DNA from: Roseomonas sp.
Lineage (GTDB): Bacteria > Pseudomonadota > Alphaproteobacteria > Acetobacterales > Acetobacteraceae
Assembly (NCBI GenBank): GCA_020249415.1
Contig: JADCFR010000010.1
Coordinates: forward strand, 1-9,284
DNA: 9,284 nt
Reading direction: 5' to 3'
Below, one piece after another: positions 6,376 to 9,284 of the stretch (the first letter of the stretch is position 1; each line of letters begins with the position of its first letter). The notes under the pieces were generated by a model. That model was given only the letters and a program-made list of their open reading frames with translations, made no database searches and had not been told where the DNA came from. Both the position numbers and the translations under genes were made by a program.

Positions 6376-7260
6376 ATGGATGAGATATTCGGCATACCGA
6401 CGCCGCTGCTTTTTGGGCAGCTTCTGCTCGGGCTGATCAATGGCGCCTTTTACGCGATGCTGTCACTCGGCCTCGCGGTGATTTTCGGGCTGCTCAACAT
6501 CATCAACTTCACCCATGGCGCGCAGTTCATGATGGGCGCCTTCGTGGCCTGGATGCTGCTGCATTACCTGGGCATCGGCTATTGGTGGGCGCTGATCCTC
6601 TCGCCGCTGCTGGTCGGGCTTACGGGGGTGATATTGGAACGAACGATGATCTGTCGATTATACAAGATGGATCATTTGTACGGCATGTTGCTCACTTTTG
6701 GGTTATCACTGATCATTGAAGGTGTGTTCCGAAATCAATACGGATCGTCCGGCATGCCGTATCGCATCCCTTCACAGCTTTCCGGCGCGTGGGATCTCGG
6801 TTTCATGTTCATGCCGGTCTATCGCGGCTGGGTCGTTGTGTTTGCGCTGTTTGCCTGCATCACCACCTGGCTCGTGATCGAAAAGACGCGGCTTGGCGCC
6901 TATCTGCGGGCGGCGACGGAAAACGCGCCGCTGGTGCAGGCCTTTGGCGTGAATGTGCCGCGCATGATCACGCTGACCTATGGGGCGGGTGTTGCACTTG
7001 CCGCGCTGGCCGGTGTGCTGGCAGCGCCGATCTATTCGGTCAATCCGCAAATGGGGACCAACCTCATCATCGTGGTGTTCGCGGTGGTGGTGATTGGCGG
7101 GATGGGGTCTATCCTCGGTTCCGTGCTGACCGGCTTCGGGCTTGGCATCATTGAAGGTCTGACCAAGGTTTTCTATCCGGAAGCCTCGGCCACCGTGATC
7201 TTCATCATCATGGTCATTGTCTTGCTGGCGCGGCCTGCCGGCCTTTTTGGGAGGGCATGA
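6376..7260 (+). CDS. livH: Branched-chain amino acid-type ABC transporter permease LivH
   Basis: This inner-membrane permease forms half of the translocation channel with LivM. The 294-residue chain is highly hydrophobic, with about eight membrane segments by eye. Family landmarks are the NFTHG motif at residues 44-48 after the first two helices, and the cytoplasmic coupling loop EKTRLGAYLRAATENAPLVQ (169-188) ending in FGVN, which should dock on an ATPase subunit. It ends with the usual Pro-Ala-Gly-Leu-Phe-Gly motif (ARPAGLFGRA). The start ATG 6376 has an AGGGA Shine-Dalgarno about 10 bases upstream. Only three bases separate its stop from livM. Oddity: codons from about 6631 to 6775 (residues 86-134) include two TTA, three CGA, an ATA and two TCA, rare elsewhere in this operon, while the protein stays normal. 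Confidence 0.93.
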   Translation: MDEIFGIPTPLLFGQLLLGLINGAFYAMLSLGLAVIFGLLNIINFTHGAQFMMGAFVAWMLLHYLGIGYWWALILSPLLVGLTGVILERTMICRLYKMDHLYGMLLTFGLSLIIEGVFRNQYGSSGMPYRIPSQLSGAWDLGFMFMPVYRGWVVVFALFACITTWLVIEKTRLGAYLRAATENAPLVQAFGVNVPRMITLTYGAGVALAALAGVLAAPIYSVNPQMGTNLIIVVFAVVVIGGMGSILGSVLTGFGLGIIEGLTKVFYPEASATVIFIIMVIVLLARPAGLFGRA

Positions 7261-7263
7261 TCC

Positions 7264-8253
7264 ATGGCCGGTCATTCCATGACGAGCAGCAGTTCAGCAC
7301 CTGCGGGACCGCAGGAAGAAATCTTTGGCTTCACCAAGGCGCAATTCGTGGCCCTATTGGTCATGTTTGCGGCGCTGGTGATCGCCCCCTTCTTCCTCTA
7401 TCCCGTCTTCCTGATGAAGCTGCTCTGCTTCGCGATCTTCGCTTGCGCCTTCAACCTGCTGATCGGTTATGTGGGGCTGACTTCCTTCGGCCATGCCGCC
7501 TATTTCGGCATGGGGAGCTATATCGCCGCGCATAGCGCCAAGGTCTGGGGCCTTTCGCCGGAGCTTTCCATTCTTGTCGGCGCCTTGCTGGCGGGGGTGC
7601 AGGGGGCGATTTTCGGCTGGGTCGCCATTCGGCGTCAGGGCATCTACTTCGCCATGATCACGCTGGCGCTGGCGCAGATGATCTACTTCTTCTGTCTGCA
7701 GGCGCCATTTACCGGCGGTGAAGATGGTATTCAGGCGGTGCCGCGCGGCCATCTGTTTGGCGTGATCAGCCTTGCCAATGACATGACCATGTATTGGTTC
7801 GTCGCAATCATCTTTGTCGCCTGCTTCCTGCTGATCCATCGCATTGTGCATTCGCCCTTCGGACAGGTGTTGAAGGCCATTCGTGAGAATGAACCGCGCA
7901 CCACATCCCTCGGTTATCGCACCGATGACTATAAGCTGGTCGCCTTCATCCTTTCCGCGACGCTGGCCGGTGTTGCGGGTGGCACCAAGGCGCTGGTCTT
8001 CGGCATTGCCACGCTGACCGATGTGCATTGGTCCATGTCCGGTGAAGTGCTGCTGATGACGCTGGTGGGCGGGCTCGGCACGGTGTTTGGCCCGATGATT
8101 GGCGCCGCGGTGATTGTCGCCATGCAGAACTACTTGGCCGAGATGGGCGCCTGGGTCACGGTGATCCAGGGTGTCATCTTCATCGCCTGCGTGCTTGCGT
8201 TCCGGCGCGGCATTGTGGGGGAAATCGCCAATCTGCTGCGCGTGCGCCTGTAA
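7264..8253 (+). CDS. livM: Branched-chain amino acid-type ABC transporter permease LivM
   Basis: Partner of LivH in the channel, 329 residues with about eight or more hydrophobic segments. A hydrophilic N-terminal tail rich in Ser, Ala and Pro (about 27 residues) precedes the first helix. The LivM hallmark GYVGLTSFGHAAYFGMG begins at residue 68. The cytoplasmic coupling loop starts FGQVLKAIRENEPR at 199 and runs through LGYRTDDYK, and is the expected contact for an ATPase. The conserved segment with VGGLGTVFGPMIGA lies near the C-terminus. ATG 7264 is chosen because GGGAGGG (7249-7255), inside the end of livH, is 8 bases upstream; ATG 7279 is too far from any Shine-Dalgarno. The 3-base spacing from livH implies coupled translation. 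It is the last gene of the operon, followed by a terminator. LivG-LivF-LivH-LivM are all present, so the importer is complete. Confidence 0.93.
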   Translation: MAGHSMTSSSSAPAGPQEEIFGFTKAQFVALLVMFAALVIAPFFLYPVFLMKLLCFAIFACAFNLLIGYVGLTSFGHAAYFGMGSYIAAHSAKVWGLSPELSILVGALLAGVQGAIFGWVAIRRQGIYFAMITLALAQMIYFFCLQAPFTGGEDGIQAVPRGHLFGVISLANDMTMYWFVAIIFVACFLLIHRIVHSPFGQVLKAIRENEPRTTSLGYRTDDYKLVAFILSATLAGVAGGTKALVFGIATLTDVHWSMSGEVLLMTLVGGLGTVFGPMIGAAVIVAMQNYLAEMGAWVTVIQGVIFIACVLAFRRGIVGEIANLLRVRL

Positions 8254-8274
8254 CGCCAGCCGCACTCTCGAAAC

Positions 8275-8317
8275 AAGGCGCCTCTGCTGTGGTTCGCGGC
8301 AGGGGCGCTTTGCTTTT
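8275..8317 (+). terminator. Likely rho-independent terminator of the liv operon
   Basis: GCGCCTCTGC (8278-8287) pairs with GCAGGGGCGC (8299-8308) with a single G-U pair. The flanking AAG/TTT adds three weaker pairs, giving a stem of about 13 bp with an 11-base loop. A broken T tract (TTTGCTTTT, 8309-8317) follows. It lies 21 bases after the livM stop. The interrupted T-run makes it a little weaker than the tig terminator. Confidence 0.82.
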
Positions 8318-8380
8318 GGGCAGGGTGCATCGCCGCTGGGGCGCGCCGCGCCACGTCAGGGCTTGCGAAAGAAACGCTTT

Positions 8381-8414
8381 GGGGGCTTTTTAGGCGGGTG
8401 ATGCCGAAGCCCCC
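8381..8414. repeat. GC-rich inverted repeat upstream of the peptide-type ABC ATPase gene
   Basis: GGGGGCTT (8381-8388) and AAGCCCCC (8407-8414) are perfectly complementary over 8 bp with an 18-base loop, itself able to form a short GGC/GCC stem. The repeat ends 24 bases before the ATG at 8439. It could be a leader hairpin or an operator. No clear promoter was found around it. The rest of the 8254-8438 gap, apart from the terminator, shows nothing I can name. Confidence 0.4.
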
Positions 8415-8438
8415 CTGTCCCGCCTGCCGGTGCCGCCC

Positions 8439-9284
8439 ATGACCGCGCCGGTGCTGGAGGTGTCGGCCCTGAACCTGGCCTTTCGCCAGGATGGCCGCGC
8501 ACTTGGTATTCTGGATGGCATTTCCTTTCGCGCTGAAGCCGGCAAGACACTTGCGATTGTTGGGGAAAGCGGTTGCGGCAAATCGGTGGCCTCGCTCGCC
8601 ATCATGGGGCTGCTGCCGGAAAACGCGATGGTCGCGGGCAGTGCGCGGCTGATGGGGCGGGAATTGATCGGCCTGCCGGCAGAAGAACGTCGGGCCCTGC
8701 GCGGTGCCGAAATGGCGATGATTTTCCAGGAGCCCATGACCAGCCTAAACCCGGCCTTCACCGCTGGCGAACAGGTGGCGGAAGCGTTGCGGCTCCACCA
8801 AAAACTCGACCGCGACGCGGCCTTCAAGGCGGCGGTCGCAATGCTGGAGAAGGTGCGCATCCCCGATGCAGCGCGGCGCGCGCGGCAATACCCGCATCAG
8901 CTCTCGGGCGGGATGCGCCAGCGCGTGATGATCGCGATCGCGCTAGCCTGCCGGCCCAAGCTCCTGATTGCGGATGAACCGACCACCGCGCTTGATGTGA
9001 CGGTGCAGGCGCAAATCCTGGCGCTGCTGGATGATCTGAAGCGGGAGACCGGCACGGCGGTAATCCTGATTACGCATGATCTGGGCGTTGTGGCGGATCA
9101 TGCGGATGATGTTGTGGTGATGTATGCCGGGCGCGTGGCGGAACAGGCGCGGGCTGCTGATCTTTTTGCGCGACCGGAACATCCCTATACGGTCGGTCTG
9201 TTGGGTGCGGCACCAGCGGCAGGGGTGCGCGGCGAAAGGCTCGCCAGTATTGAAGGCACCGTGCCGGATTTGCGCGCGCCACCG
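8439..9284 (+). CDS. Peptide/nickel-type ABC transporter ATPase (DppD/OppD family), 3' end outside window
   Basis: This cytoplasmic ATPase belongs to the oligopeptide/dipeptide/nickel importer group (Dpp/Opp/Nik, also glutathione Gsi). The first 282 residues are present and the frame is open to the last base. Walker A (GESGCGKS) is at residues 42-49, a Q-loop in [10 protein letters not shown], signature LSGGMRQ at 155-161, Walker B with DEPTTALD at 179-186, and the switch histidine at 213. [12 protein letters not shown] from 248 starts the C-terminal oligopeptide/dipeptide domain that distinguishes this group. Typical DppD or OppD proteins are about 320-340 residues, so perhaps 50 are missing; a double-ATPase fusion of the GsiA/YejF kind cannot be excluded. 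ATG 8439 is chosen from the family start ([14 protein letters not shown]); it has no good Shine-Dalgarno, and GTG 8430 is an in-frame alternative. A stop at 8391 limits any further extension. It lies beyond the liv terminator and is probably a separate unit. Confidence 0.9.
   Translation, partial: MTAPVLEVSALNLAFRQDGRALGILDGISFRAEAGKTLAIVGESGCGKSVASLAIMGLLPENAMVAGSARLMGRELIGLPAEERRALRGAEMAMIFQEPMTSLNPAFTAGEQVAEALRLHQKLDRDAAFKAAVAMLEKVRIPDAARRARQYPHQLSGGMRQRVMIAIALACRPKLLIADEPTTALDVTVQAQILALLDDLKRETGTAVILITHDLGVVADHADDVVVMYAGRVAEQARAADLFARPEHPYTVGLLGAAPAAGVRGERLASIEGTVPDLRAPP

Noticed and set aside
8171..8401. Plus-strand open frame of 76 codons across the livM end and the following gap
   Set aside because: It overlaps livM out of frame and runs through the terminator hairpin; no ribosome site or family resemblance.
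8401..8442. Short cysteine-rich open frame ([13 protein letters not shown]) overlapping the start of the peptide-type ATPase
   Set aside because: Only 13 residues with no good ribosome site; the Pro/Cys content follows from the C-rich arm of the inverted repeat. Kept only as a note in a finding.
1..9284. tRNA, rRNA, CRISPR arrays, insertion sequences, riboswitches, phage or defence genes
   Set aside because: None seen: no regularly spaced short repeats, no tRNA-like cloverleaf noticed, no transposase or integrase frame. This is a reading by eye, so small RNA genes could be missed.

Overview
The window is GC-rich chromosomal DNA from a proteobacterium. Twin-arginine-type export signals on the binding proteins, the codon habits and the style of the ABC transporter proteins fit an alphaproteobacterium, probably of the Rhodospirillales/Acetobacteraceae type. 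That placement is an inference from protein style; there is no rRNA gene or other marker here to fix it. Every gene I can support is on the + strand.

Layout: (1) 1-783 is the 3' part of tig (trigger factor), closed by a textbook rho-independent terminator at 806-838. (2) 839-970 is a leader region holding a perfect 10-bp inverted repeat (897-906 / 925-934) just before the next operon. (3) 971-8253 is one branched-chain-amino-acid-type (HAAT/Liv) ABC transporter operon in an unusual order: two ATPases (livG, livF, overlapping by 8 bases), three tandem paralogous periplasmic binding proteins (2538-3773, 3806-5032, 5059-6294), then two permeases (livH, livM). A terminator at 8275-8317 ends it. 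(4) 8254-8438 is a non-coding gap with the terminator and a second GC-rich inverted repeat. (5) 8439 to the window end is the 5' part of a peptide/nickel-type (Dpp/Opp) ABC transporter ATPase.

How the genes work together: the three exported binding proteins would capture small organic solutes in the periplasm and hand them to one LivH-LivM channel powered by the LivG-LivF ATPase pair. The three proteins keep the same fold but differ around the likely ligand pocket, so the simplest reading is one importer with three specificities. By family resemblance the ligands may be aromatic or other carboxylic acids rather than leucine, isoleucine or valine, but the sequence alone cannot settle this.

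Most of the window is ordinary transport and housekeeping. I see no phage, insertion sequence, CRISPR array, toxin-antitoxin or defence system. The points worth a second look are the binding-protein triplication, a 53-bp block of near-identical DNA shared by the three copies, a patch of rare codons inside livH, the dyad upstream of livG, and the absence of clpP after tig.
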